Assembly (NCBI GenBank): GCA_003213115.1
Contig: QCNU01000001.1
Span: 124,001-188,000, forward strand
Direction of reading: 5' to 3'
DNA: 64,000 nucleotides
Origin: Pelagibacteraceae bacterium AG-426-L23
Lineage (GTDB): Bacteria > Pseudomonadota > Alphaproteobacteria > Pelagibacterales > Pelagibacteraceae
The translations under genes were made by a program, and so were the position numbers. Shown here one piece after another: positions 30,710-40,205 of this stretch. The notes below the pieces were generated by a model, which was not told where the DNA came from, made no database searches, and saw only the letters and a list, made by a program, of their open reading frames with translations. The first letter of the stretch is position 1. Each line of letters begins with the position of its first letter.

Positions 30710-32053
30710 ATGCTAAATAAGAGTTTTGCTGTCATTACATCCAAAAAAATAAGAAGTTTTAAAAAAGTCATCCAAGTAGACAGTGATAAATCTATTTCAA
30801 TTAGATCTTTTTTAATAGGTGCTATAAGCCATAATATTTCTCAAATTAAAAATGTCTTAGAATCTGAAGATGTTTATTCCACTATTAAATGTCTTAAAAA
30901 ACTTGGTGTAAAAATAAGAAGAATAAAAAAGAAAGAATATTTAATATATGGAAAGGGGCTGGGTTCGCTTTATGCAAAAAATAATACCGAATTAGATTTT
31001 GGAAATTCTGGAACGCTAGCTAGGCTTTTAATAGGTATCCTATCTACAACACCCGATATAAATTTAAAAATAAATGGGGATAAATCTTTAGTTAAAAGGG
31101 ATATGTCCAAACTAATTTTTTTAATGAATAAATTTGGAGCTGAATTCTTACCTAAAAATAAATTCAAACTCCCCTTAAAAATAATTTCTTCAGAAATGCC
31201 AGTAGGTATTTATTATAAATCAGGTATATCAGCTCAATTAAAAAGTGCCGTAATTTTAGCTGCATTAAATTCTTTTGGCACAACAAGAATTTATGAGGAT
31301 GCAAAAAGCAGAGATCACACGGAAAATATTTTAATTAAAAACAAAAAAGTATTTAAGGTTGAAAAAGGAAATAAAAATACTTTAATAATAAACGGTAAAA
31401 ATTATCTTAATAGTCTAAAGTTAACTATTCCAGGCGACCCATCTTCTGCAGCTTTTATTACTGCTTTAACTTTACTAAACAAAAATTCATCAGTAAGAAT
31501 TAAAAAAGTAGGTTTAAACCCTAGAAGAACAGGATTTTATCAATTGATTAAAAAAAGTGGTGCAAAAATTTCATTTAAAAATATAAAAAAACAAGATGAA
31601 ATTACCGGAGATATTTTGGTAAAAAGTGGAAAAATTAAGTCAATAAAAGCTTCAGCTAAATATTATCCCATTACCACAGATGAATATCCAATATTGTTTG
31701 TTTTGGCTGCATTGTCCCCTGGTATTTCAATTTTTAAAGGCATCACTGACTTAGCTAACAAAGAGAGTAATAGGATACAAGAAATGAAAAAAATTTTAAA
31801 AAAATTGGGTATAAGATGTATAACAAATAAAAATGAAATGAAAATTTATGGAAAAGCAAAAGTGAAAAAAAACATTAAGATTATTAAAGTAAATCCTCGT
31901 GGAGATCATAGAATAGCTATGTCATCTTTAATTTTATCACTAATCACTGGTATACCTTTTGTTATCAAAAATTTTAATACTGTTTATACGTCATCTCCTT
32001 CTTTTTTAAAAATAATTAAATCATTAGGAGGAAGTTTTGAAATTAAAAAGTAA
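30710..32053 (+). CDS. aroA: 5-enolpyruvylshikimate-3-phosphate synthase
   Basis: DKSISIRSFLIGAI; DFGNSGTLARLLIG; DHRIAMS. Confidence 0.95.
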   Translation: MLNKSFAVITSKKIRSFKKVIQVDSDKSISIRSFLIGAISHNISQIKNVLESEDVYSTIKCLKKLGVKIRRIKKKEYLIYGKGLGSLYAKNNTELDFGNSGTLARLLIGILSTTPDINLKINGDKSLVKRDMSKLIFLMNKFGAEFLPKNKFKLPLKIISSEMPVGIYYKSGISAQLKSAVILAALNSFGTTRIYEDAKSRDHTENILIKNKKVFKVEKGNKNTLIINGKNYLNSLKLTIPGDPSSAAFITALTLLNKNSSVRIKKVGLNPRRTGFYQLIKKSGAKISFKNIKKQDEITGDILVKSGKIKSIKASAKYYPITTDEYPILFVLAALSPGISIFKGITDLANKESNRIQEMKKILKKLGIRCITNKNEMKIYGKAKVKKNIKIIKVNPRGDHRIAMSSLILSLITGIPFVIKNFNTVYTSSPSFLKIIKSLGGSFEIKK

Positions 32054-32699
32054 TCATAAATTAACAATTGCGGCCGATGGTTCTGCTGCAAGTGGAAAAA
32101 CAACAGGAGCAAGAAAAATTTCAAAGAAGTATGGATTAAATTTTTTGTCATCCGGTCTTCTATATAGATACGCAAGTTACCTTTTATTAAATTACAAGCC
32201 AAAAAATAAAATTTCTTTCCTAAAGAAGAAATTTAAAAATTTAAATGTAAAAAAACTCAAAACAATAAATCTACATTCGCCTTTAGTTTCGGAAAATACT
32301 TCAATAATAGCTAAACAAAAAAAAATTAGAGTTATTCTAAAGTCTTTTCAGCAAAAATTTGCAAAAAGATTTAATAAAGTTTGTATTGAAGGTAGAGACA
32401 TTTCAACTGTGATTTTACCAAATGCAGATATTAAATTCTTTTTTAAATGTGATTTAAATACCGCAGCTAAAAGAAGATTTAGAGAATTGAGAAAGAAGAA
32501 TAGAAATACTAGTTTAAAAGATGTAAAAAAATCAATAAAAATAAGGAATTATAGAGATATTTCTAGAAAGAATAGTCCTTTACTGAAAAGCCCTGATGCG
32601 ATAATTGTGGACACCGGAAAATTAAAAAATATACCTGACATGATGGAAAGGATGTCAGAAATAGTAGAAAAGAAAATAAAAGAAAAATATGGTAGCTGA
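32037..32699 (+). CDS. cmk: Cytidylate kinase
   Basis: IAADGSAASGKTTGARKISKKYGLNFLSSGLLYR; EGRDISTVILPNADIKFF. Confidence 0.95.
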   Translation: MKLKSNHKLTIAADGSAASGKTTGARKISKKYGLNFLSSGLLYRYASYLLLNYKPKNKISFLKKKFKNLNVKKLKTINLHSPLVSENTSIIAKQKKIRVILKSFQQKFAKRFNKVCIEGRDISTVILPNADIKFFFKCDLNTAAKRRFRELRKKNRNTSLKDVKKSIKIRNYRDISRKNSPLLKSPDAIIVDTGKLKNIPDMMERMSEIVEKKIKEKYGS

Positions 32700-34425
32700 A
32701 GCACAAATAAAAAGTCAATCAAAGAACTCTGCAAAAGAGTTTGAAAAGCTACTAAATGAAGATTTCAAAGACAGAAAATTAAAAGAAAATCAAATTATAA
32801 AAGCAACTGTTACGGAAATTACGAAAAATTTTATTGTAGTGGACTGCAAAGCTAAAATGGAAGGGATGATTCCTATTGAGGAATTTAAAAATGATAATGA
32901 ATTAGATAAGTTAAAAGTTGGTTCTGTTATAGATGTTTATCTTGAAAGAATAGAAAGTTTTAAAGGCGAAATTATAATTTCACGTGACAAAGCAAGAAGA
33001 ATGAATGCTTGGAAAAAAATGGAAAAATTTTTCGAAACAAAAGAGGAATTAGTTGGCTACATAACAGGTAGAGTAAAAGGAGGTTATATTTGTAATGTTG
33101 ATGGACTTCCTACGTTTATGCCAGCTTCCCAAATAGATGTGAGGCCTTTAAAAAAAGTTGATCATCTTATGAATGTTCCTCTTAAAGTTATCGCTACTAG
33201 AATTGATAAGAACAGAGGAAATGTTTGTACAAGTAGAAGGGCCGTCTTAGAAAAAAGTAAAGATGCTGAAGTTAAAGAGGTCCTTAAAAATCTTAAAGAG
33301 GGAGATATTGTAGAAAATGCTAAGTGCAAAGCTATTACAGATTGGGGTATTTTTTTAGACATCAACGGTATCGACGCGTTGCTTCATGTGAGCGATTTAT
33401 CACATGGTAGAGTTAAGAAAACATCTGAAATGGTTAGTATTGGGCAGACGTTGAAGGTAAAAATAACTAAAATAGATCCAAAAACTAATAGAGTTTCTGC
33501 ATCAATAAAAGCTTTAACAGAAGATCCTTATGACAGCGTAGAGAAAAAATATAAAATTGGTGAAGTCTATGAAGGGGTATGCACTAAGCTCATGGATTAC
33601 GGAGTGTTTGTGCGTCTTGAAGAAGGAGTAGAAGGACTAATTCATAGTAGCGAACTATCTTGGACAAGTAAGAATGTACATCCAAGTAAAGTTTTATCAG
33701 TGAGTCAAACTATAAAAGTAAAAATTGTATCTATTGATGTTCAGTCTAAGAGAATATCACTATCTTATAAATCCACTTTGGATAACCCTTGGAAGAAAGT
33801 AGAAGAGTCTCTTAACACTATTGTGTCAGTTAAAGTTAAAAACATTGCTGATAAATATATATTAGCTGAACTAGATAATGGCTTATCTGGCATGCTTTTT
33901 TACAAAGAAATATCATTCAATGAAGATATTGAAGATCTTAAAAAATATAAAAAAAATCAAATTATAAAAGTTAAAATAATAGAAGTTAAAGATGAAAAAA
34001 TTAAATTATCTGTAAGAGCACTTGAAAAAGACCCTATTGATTGGTTTAAAGAAAATAATAAAAAAGTTGGAGATGTTATTACTACAACAGTTCAAGAGGT
34101 AATGAAATCTGGCGTAAAAGTTTCAGTCGGGAACGATAAAAGATTTTTAGTTACGATTAAAAAATCTCAACTCGCAAAAGAATCAAGCGATCAAAGACCT
34201 GAAATTTTTCAAAATGGAAATAAATTAGATGCTGCGATTACTGATTTAAACTTGGCAGAAAGAAAAGTTTCTTTGTCAGTTAAACAAGCTCAAATTGAAG
34301 AGGAAAAATCTTTGGTTAAAAAATTTGGTAAAGATGCAAAATCTTCAGGAGCTACACTTAAAGATATTTTCAATAAAGCTTTAAATATAACAAAGAAAAA
34401 AGATAACAAGAAAAAGAAAAACTAA
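32689..34425 (+). CDS. rpsA: 30S ribosomal protein S1
   Basis: Multiple S1 repeats (WGIFLDINGIDALLHVSDLSHGR; YGVFVRLEEGVEGLIHSSELSW). Confidence 0.97.
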   Translation: MVAEAQIKSQSKNSAKEFEKLLNEDFKDRKLKENQIIKATVTEITKNFIVVDCKAKMEGMIPIEEFKNDNELDKLKVGSVIDVYLERIESFKGEIIISRDKARRMNAWKKMEKFFETKEELVGYITGRVKGGYICNVDGLPTFMPASQIDVRPLKKVDHLMNVPLKVIATRIDKNRGNVCTSRRAVLEKSKDAEVKEVLKNLKEGDIVENAKCKAITDWGIFLDINGIDALLHVSDLSHGRVKKTSEMVSIGQTLKVKITKIDPKTNRVSASIKALTEDPYDSVEKKYKIGEVYEGVCTKLMDYGVFVRLEEGVEGLIHSSELSWTSKNVHPSKVLSVSQTIKVKIVSIDVQSKRISLSYKSTLDNPWKKVEESLNTIVSVKVKNIADKYILAELDNGLSGMLFYKEISFNEDIEDLKKYKKNQIIKVKIIEVKDEKIKLSVRALEKDPIDWFKENNKKVGDVITTTVQEVMKSGVKVSVGNDKRFLVTIKKSQLAKESSDQRPEIFQNGNKLDAAITDLNLAERKVSLSVKQAQIEEEKSLVKKFGKDAKSSGATLKDIFNKALNITKKKDNKKKKN

Positions 34426-34430
34426 GAATT

Positions 34431-34712
34431 TTGGTTAAATCAGAAATAGTAAAAATTCTAAAAAAAAATCATAAGAAATTAAATTACTCACAAATATCAG
34501 ATCTTGTTGACGCTATATTTAGCGAAATATCAAAAAGTTTAATAAAAAATAAAGCTGTAGAATTAAGAAACTTTGGTAGATATTCAATCAAAACAATAAA
34601 AGCTAAATATAATGCAAGGAATCCGAGAACAAATGAAATTATTTATGTTCCAGAAAAAAAGAAAATTTCCTTTAAAATGTCAAAACATTTAAAAGAAGAA
34701 ATAAACAAATGA
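34431..34712 (+). CDS. ihfB: Integration host factor beta subunit (TTG start)
   Basis: HU/IHF fold; ELRNFGRYSIKTIKAKYNARNPRTNEIIYVPEKKKISFK; after rpsA. Confidence 0.9.
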   Translation: MVKSEIVKILKKNHKKLNYSQISDLVDAIFSEISKSLIKNKAVELRNFGRYSIKTIKAKYNARNPRTNEIIYVPEKKKISFKMSKHLKEEINK

Positions 34713-35392
34713 AAAAAAATATTTTTGTTGCTTTAGATTTTAATTCTTTAGAAAAAGCAATTGATCTTGCTAAAAACCTTAGAGATCAGATTGCTGGAGT
34801 AAAAATTGGTACTGAGTTATATGCTATCTGTGGTCCAGATGGTCTAAAAAGGTTTAAAGAGCTTGGTGTAGAGATTTTTTTGGATTTAAAGCTTGGCCCA
34901 GAAATACCAAATCAAGTTAAAAAAACTGTAGCTGCCTTAGAGTCTTTAAAATGTATAAAATATTTAACTATCCATTTAAGTGGAGATTATGAAATGCTAA
35001 AGGCTGCTCAAGAAAGTGCGGGATCCATCGAATTACTTGGAGTGACTATATTAACTTCTCAGTCAGATCTTCAGAATATTGGAATAAAAAACTCTGTAAA
35101 AGATCAGGTCAAACTTTTAGTTGACTTAGCTATCAAATCAAAAATCTCTGGAGTAATAGCTTCACCACAAGATTTTGAATTAGTAAGATCTTTATCAAAA
35201 GATCTTAAAATTTTCTGCCCTGGAATAAGAGGAGATGATGAAAGAAAACATGATCAAAAAAGAGTTATGAGTTATGCAAATTTTTCAAAAATTGTAGATA
35301 AAAAATGTTTCGCAGTCATAGGAAGACCAATTTATGAAAATGGAGACTCTATCCAAAACTTAAAAAAAATTATAAAGTCTGCAATAAAATAA
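34709..35392 (+). CDS. pyrF: Orotidine 5'-phosphate decarboxylase
   Basis: VALDF, KIGTELY, FLDLKLGPEIPNQV, CPGIR. Confidence 0.94.
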   Translation: MKKNIFVALDFNSLEKAIDLAKNLRDQIAGVKIGTELYAICGPDGLKRFKELGVEIFLDLKLGPEIPNQVKKTVAALESLKCIKYLTIHLSGDYEMLKAAQESAGSIELLGVTILTSQSDLQNIGIKNSVKDQVKLLVDLAIKSKISGVIASPQDFELVRSLSKDLKIFCPGIRGDDERKHDQKRVMSYANFSKIVDKKCFAVIGRPIYENGDSIQNLKKIIKSAIK

Positions 35393-35422
35393 AAAATTTT
35401 ATGAAAAAGATTAGCTATATAA

Positions 35423-36673
35423 ATGAAAATACCTCCATTTAAAGAAATAAATCCTCCAGATCAATTAGGTTACTGGACTAACAAAAAAACTGGCGAAAAA
35501 TATGGTGGTCAATATATAAGCCCACTTTTAATTCCTAACCTTAAAAAAGTTGAGGAAGGATTTAAAAAAGCTATGAAAAATAAAAAATTTCTAGCTGGGT
35601 TAGAGGAGCAATTAATTAATCATATCGGCATTGTAACACCTTTATTAAGAAGTAAAGAATTAGAAGATATAGTCGGAGGCGAAAAGAAAATAGGTAAAAT
35701 TTTTCTAAAAAGAACTGATCTTCACCACGATAGTTCACATAAACCTGTTAGTGCTTTTAGCTCTGTGTATTTTGCTAAGCATATTCTAAAAGCTAAAAAA
35801 ATTATAACTGAAACAGGGGCGTCTATGAATGCTAGAGCAGTTGCATCTGCTTGTGCAAAGCTCGGACTAGAATGTGAAGTTCATATAGGAGCCGTAGATT
35901 CTGAAAAAGTCTCTTTAAATAAAGATATCACTGAACTATATGGAGCAAAAATAATTGAATGCCATGATTCCACTAAAACTCTTTTGCCAGCAATGGCTGC
36001 AGCACTTAGAAGTTGGCAAAATGATCCTACAGCAATGTATGTAGTAGGATCAGTTTGTGGACCACACCCGTATCCATTAATGGTAAGGACATTCGCTAGC
36101 ATCGTTGGAAGGATTACAAAAATTCAAATGAAAAACTTGACTGGTAGATTACCATCTACTGTTTTTGCAGTGTGTGGTGGTGGAAGCAATCTAAATATGA
36201 TTAGTTATCCTTATTATAGAGAAAAAAGTGTTTCGATTTTTGGAATAGAAAGTGCAGGTAAGGGGATATCCTCAGGGAAACATGCAGCGACACTAACTAG
36301 TAACGCTCCCATTGGTATTCTCTTAGGCGCTCGCTCTAACGTCTTGATGAATGATGATGGCCAGATAGACGAATCGGCGACTGAGGCATCTGGGCTTGAT
36401 TTTTCAGGCACAGGGCCGGAGATTTGTTATATGCACAGCATCGGTAGAATAAAGTTTAGAGCAACAACAGATAAAGAAGCGCAGGAAACTTTTTTGATGA
36501 TGTGTAGAAGGACTGGTATTCTGCCTGCAATAGAAGCGTGTTATGTAATACATGCCGCTCTAAAAGAAATCAAAAAAAGAAAAAATCCTAAAGAAAATCA
36601 CTTGATACACTTATGTGGATCTGGGGAGTCTAATGTTACTAGAATGTTAAAATATAAAAGGGAAAATGAATAA
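35423..36673 (+). CDS. trpB: Tryptophan synthase beta subunit
   Basis: GGQYISPLLIP; LKRTDLHHDSSHKP; ETGASMNARAVASACAKLG; CGGGSN. Confidence 0.93.
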   Translation: MKIPPFKEINPPDQLGYWTNKKTGEKYGGQYISPLLIPNLKKVEEGFKKAMKNKKFLAGLEEQLINHIGIVTPLLRSKELEDIVGGEKKIGKIFLKRTDLHHDSSHKPVSAFSSVYFAKHILKAKKIITETGASMNARAVASACAKLGLECEVHIGAVDSEKVSLNKDITELYGAKIIECHDSTKTLLPAMAAALRSWQNDPTAMYVVGSVCGPHPYPLMVRTFASIVGRITKIQMKNLTGRLPSTVFAVCGGGSNLNMISYPYYREKSVSIFGIESAGKGISSGKHAATLTSNAPIGILLGARSNVLMNDDGQIDESATEASGLDFSGTGPEICYMHSIGRIKFRATTDKEAQETFLMMCRRTGILPAIEACYVIHAALKEIKKRKNPKENHLIHLCGSGESNVTRMLKYKRENE

Positions 36674-37487
36674 AACATTTCAAAAAATATTCGCTAAAGC
36701 AAAGGCTGAAAATAGATCATGTTTTGTTGCATTTGTAACGGGAATGGATCCTGATTATGAGAGTTCAAAACAGATATTGATTGAATTGTCTAAATATTGC
36801 TCAGTCCTAGAAGTTGGAGTGAGTTTTAACACCTCAACTTCAGATAGCTCAATTATAATGAGCGCTAATGATAGAGCGATAAAATCTGGTGCTAGAACTG
36901 AAAAAATTTTTCAACTTATTAAAGAAGTAAAAAGTGAGATAACATCTGATACTGCTTTTGTTACAATGGGCTATTTAAATCAAATCCATGTATACGGGAT
37001 TGATAAATATATAAAAGATTGTAAAAAAAGTGGTGTTGATGGATGTATTGTAGTTGATAGCAATAATGAGTCCCCAGAAGATGAATTGATTTTTAAAGGC
37101 TTAACTAAAAACGATATTGCGTTTATAAAACTAATAGCACCGACAAATGATAGTGCTTATATCAAACAAAGTTTAAAAAAATGTTCCTCTTGGGTTTATA
37201 TAGTTTCATACGCGGGAGTGACAGGATCAAAGGATGTAAATTTAGAAAATGTTAAAAAATTAACTAAAATGATTAGAAAGCAATCTAACATACCTATAGG
37301 TGTGGGGTTTGGGGTTAAAACTTTAGAAGATGTCAAAAAAGTATCGAAATTAGCTGATTTAGTAGTTTGTGGGAGTAATATTGTGGAAAGAATTAAAGAG
37401 GGTAGTCAAAATGGATTATCAGGTCAAAATTTAGCCCATTTTGTTTCCGAATATGTTATTAATCTCGCAAAAGGAGTAAAGCATTGA
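36666..37487 (+). CDS. trpA: Tryptophan synthase alpha subunit
   Basis: FVTGMDPDYESS; LEVGVSF; VVDSNNESPEDE; VGFGVKT; divergent catalytic loops. Confidence 0.85.
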   Translation: MNKTFQKIFAKAKAENRSCFVAFVTGMDPDYESSKQILIELSKYCSVLEVGVSFNTSTSDSSIIMSANDRAIKSGARTEKIFQLIKEVKSEITSDTAFVTMGYLNQIHVYGIDKYIKDCKKSGVDGCIVVDSNNESPEDELIFKGLTKNDIAFIKLIAPTNDSAYIKQSLKKCSSWVYIVSYAGVTGSKDVNLENVKKLTKMIRKQSNIPIGVGFGVKTLEDVKKVSKLADLVVCGSNIVERIKEGSQNGLSGQNLAHFVSEYVINLAKGVKH

Positions 37488-38422
37488 ACTGGATTAAAAG
37501 AATTGCGCCTGGAATAAAATCTTTACTTTCGCCACTTAAGAAGAGAATGGCGAAAGGAGAAAAAAGTCTTTGGACAAATTGTTCATGTGGAAAACTTACT
37601 TTAAAGGATGAGTTTGAAAAAAATCTTTTTGAATGTCCCGCTTGCTCAAAAACACATTTAATTTCATGCAAACAAAGATTTAGAATATTTTTTGATGAAT
37701 CTATATATACCTCTCTCGAATATGGAACACCTCCGGAAGATCCTATAAATTTTTCAGATCCAAAGGGCAAATATTCCGATAGACTTGAAGAGTCTCGAAA
37801 AAAAGTTGGAGAACAAGAAGCAATGTTGTTTGCAACAGGAAAATTAAATGCGATACCTGTAACTGTAGGAAGTATGGATTTTTCATTTTTTGGGGCTAGT
37901 GTCAGTCCAAGTGTCGGTGAATGTTTTCTTTCTGGAGTTCAGCATAGTATTAATAACAAGCAGCCTTTAATACTTTTTGTAACATCAGGTGGTATGCGTA
38001 TGCACACAGGAATTTTAAGTTTAATGCAAATGACTAGAATGACTTTAGCTTGTAGCGAACTTAAAAAAAATAAAATACCTTTTATTGTTGTAGCAGGGGG
38101 GCCTTGCTTAGGTGGAACTACAGCTTCAATGGCAAGTCTTGCAGATATTATTTTATCAGAATCAAAAGATTTTTTATGGGGTTTTAGTGGAAAAAGAATT
38201 ATAGAACAAAATTTAAGAGAAAAGTTAGCTGATGAAGTTCAAACATCACAATGGGTTTTAGAGCATGGAGGGATTGATAAGATAGTTCCACGTAAAGAGT
38301 TAAGATCTGAGATATATAATATTTTATCTATTTTATTGAAGGTTAAAGAAAAAGAGATTAACAATACAAGCGATGTCAGTTCAATCGACGAATCTCTACA
38401 AAAATCTTCAAAAGCGGTATAG
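37484..38422 (+). CDS. accD: Acetyl-CoA carboxylase carboxyltransferase beta subunit
   Basis: WTNCSCGKLTLKDEFEKNLFECPACSKTH zinc ribbon; TSGGMRMHTGILSLMQM. Confidence 0.96.
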   Translation: MNWIKRIAPGIKSLLSPLKKRMAKGEKSLWTNCSCGKLTLKDEFEKNLFECPACSKTHLISCKQRFRIFFDESIYTSLEYGTPPEDPINFSDPKGKYSDRLEESRKKVGEQEAMLFATGKLNAIPVTVGSMDFSFFGASVSPSVGECFLSGVQHSINNKQPLILFVTSGGMRMHTGILSLMQMTRMTLACSELKKNKIPFIVVAGGPCLGGTTASMASLADIILSESKDFLWGFSGKRIIEQNLREKLADEVQTSQWVLEHGGIDKIVPRKELRSEIYNILSILLKVKEKEINNTSDVSSIDESLQKSSKAV

Positions 38423-39635
38423 CCGTAGAATTAATTTAGATTTAAACAGAATAAATAAAGTTTTAATTAAACTAAATTATCCTCATTTAGTTCTCTCAAA
38501 TCCTATAAATATATTGGGCAGCGATGGCAAAATGAGTGTGCTTACCTCATTAAAATATTTTTTAGAAGCTAATAAAAAAAAAGTAACTGCCTTTACCAGC
38601 CCACACTTATACGACGTCAGACATAGATTTTGGCTAAAAGATAAATATATTTCTATTAAAAAAATTCAAAAACTAACTAAAATAATAGAAAAAACTAAAC
38701 AAAAATTAACACTCTTTGAGCTTTTGACATGTATTTACATACTTTCTGCAAAGGAGCAAAATAACATTTCGTATAACTTGGTTGAAAGTGGTCTTCTTTT
38801 TAAAAAAGACAGTACTAATTTGTGGGATTATCCAAGAGCACAAATAGTAACAAACATAAATTTTCAACACGCAGAATGGATTCAGCCAAAAACTTTAACT
38901 GAAGTATGCAGACAAAAAGTTGGCTACTTAAGTAAAAAAACTGTTATTTACATTGGTAAACAAAAACCGAAAACCTTAAAAATTATAAAGAATATTATAA
39001 AAAAAAATCCAAGCAAAATAGTCTATCCTTCGAAATGGATGATTCAAAAGAAAAAAAATAATTACTTTTTTAAAAATAAAAAGAATATTATTCCAATCAA
39101 ATCTAAATACATATTTAGCCAAGGATTAATAGATAATTTAGGATTAGCTATTCAGGTTGCGCTGGACTTAGGTGTAAAAAAGAAAACTATTATAAAAACT
39201 ATTCCTAAAATTAAATTTGAAGGCAGAGTTCAATATTTGAGAAAAGGAAAGTTAAAAAAATTAATTAAAAAAAATGAAGAGTTATTAGTTGATACGTGTC
39301 ATTCTGAGGCAAGTGCGGAAAACTTATATAAATACTTAAAAACCTTAAAAAAACCACTATATGGGATTTGGGGTATGCAAAGAAATAAGATGCCTGAAAG
39401 ATTTATTAAAAAATTTAAAAATATCTTTCAAAAAATAGTAACTGTAACTATTCCAAACGAGCCCAATGCCTTGGGTGCAAATGAACTTAAAAAAATATGT
39501 CTAAAAAATAAATATAAAACAGAGTCCTCTACAGATATTTTTCAGGCAATAAAGAAATGTTCAAACTTTGAAAAAAAGACTATAGTTATTTTGGGATCGA
39601 ATTATTTGATAGGACACGTCTTAAGTAAAAACTAA
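38373..39635 (+). CDS. folC: Folylpolyglutamate/dihydrofolate synthase
   Basis: Mur-ligase-like, LGSDGKMSVLTSLKYFLE, TAFTSPHLYDVRHRFWL; overlaps accD 3' end by 50 nt. Confidence 0.85.
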   Translation: MSVQSTNLYKNLQKRYSRRINLDLNRINKVLIKLNYPHLVLSNPINILGSDGKMSVLTSLKYFLEANKKKVTAFTSPHLYDVRHRFWLKDKYISIKKIQKLTKIIEKTKQKLTLFELLTCIYILSAKEQNNISYNLVESGLLFKKDSTNLWDYPRAQIVTNINFQHAEWIQPKTLTEVCRQKVGYLSKKTVIYIGKQKPKTLKIIKNIIKKNPSKIVYPSKWMIQKKKNNYFFKNKKNIIPIKSKYIFSQGLIDNLGLAIQVALDLGVKKKTIIKTIPKIKFEGRVQYLRKGKLKKLIKKNEELLVDTCHSEASAENLYKYLKTLKKPLYGIWGMQRNKMPERFIKKFKNIFQKIVTVTIPNEPNALGANELKKICLKNKYKTESSTDIFQAIKKCSNFEKKTIVILGSNYLIGHVLSKN

Positions 39636-39974
39636 TTAAACTTTTGCTGTTGATTTTACAAAATCTAGAAAATCTTTCTCGGGTACAAAACCGACCTTGG
39701 TACCCAAAATTTCTTTTCCACGCATAACATGAGTCGTCGGCACGCCTCTTATTCCCATAGAAGTGCTCCAATTGAGTCCTGTATCCTCGGTCGCAACAAC
39801 TCCAAATTTTACTCCAGGTACTTTGTCATTTTTAGCAATATTTTCAATGACAGGATGAAGCATCTTACAAGGTTGGCAAAAAGATAAGGCACTAAAAGTT
39901 ACACACCAAATATCTTTGCTATTGATTACTTCTTTTTCGTAATTTTCATCTGTAATTTTTATTAATTCAGCCAT
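39636..39974 (-). CDS. Thioredoxin-family protein
   Basis: WCVTFSALSFCQPCKMLHPV active-site-like CQPC; GIRGVPTTHVMRG. Confidence 0.85.
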   Translation of the reverse strand: MAELIKITDENYEKEVINSKDIWCVTFSALSFCQPCKMLHPVIENIAKNDKVPGVKFGVVATEDTGLNWSTSMGIRGVPTTHVMRGKEILGTKVGFVPEKDFLDFVKSTAKV

Positions 39975-40020
39975 AATATCTAGATAGTAATTTTTTAAAA
40001 AAAAGTCAATTAATCAATCA

Positions 40021-40191
40021 TTAATTATATATTGCAATTTGTTTATAACATTGTGGTTTTGTTTTAGATTTTCCAACCTCTATTCTTTCACCTGTATCTT
40101 TGACGCAGTAAATATAATAATAAAATTCACTGTTGTCATAATCTCTTATCTCTTCAATTCTTATTTCTGTAATTTTATCTAATTTTTTCAT
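40021..40191 (-). CDS. 56-aa protein of unknown function (not in supplied ORF track)
   Basis: Translates MKKLDKITEIRIEEIRDYDNSEFYYYIYCVKDTGERIEVGKSKTKPQCYKQIAIYN; begins 14 nt after sbcB-like stop, same strand. Confidence 0.55.
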   Translation of the reverse strand: MKKLDKITEIRIEEIRDYDNSEFYYYIYCVKDTGERIEVGKSKTKPQCYKQIAIYN

Positions 40192-40205
40192 TTTCTTAAT
40201 TCTAT

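Noticed and set aside
33731-33742. Further TGTATCT strings inside genes (for example 33729, 40487, 55570)
   Set aside because: Inside coding regions and lacking TTGAAA at 12-nt spacing, so not counted as regulon promoters
38373-38422. 50-nt accD/folC overlap as unusual
   Set aside because: Gene overlaps are common in streamlined genomes and the folC start may be slightly downstream
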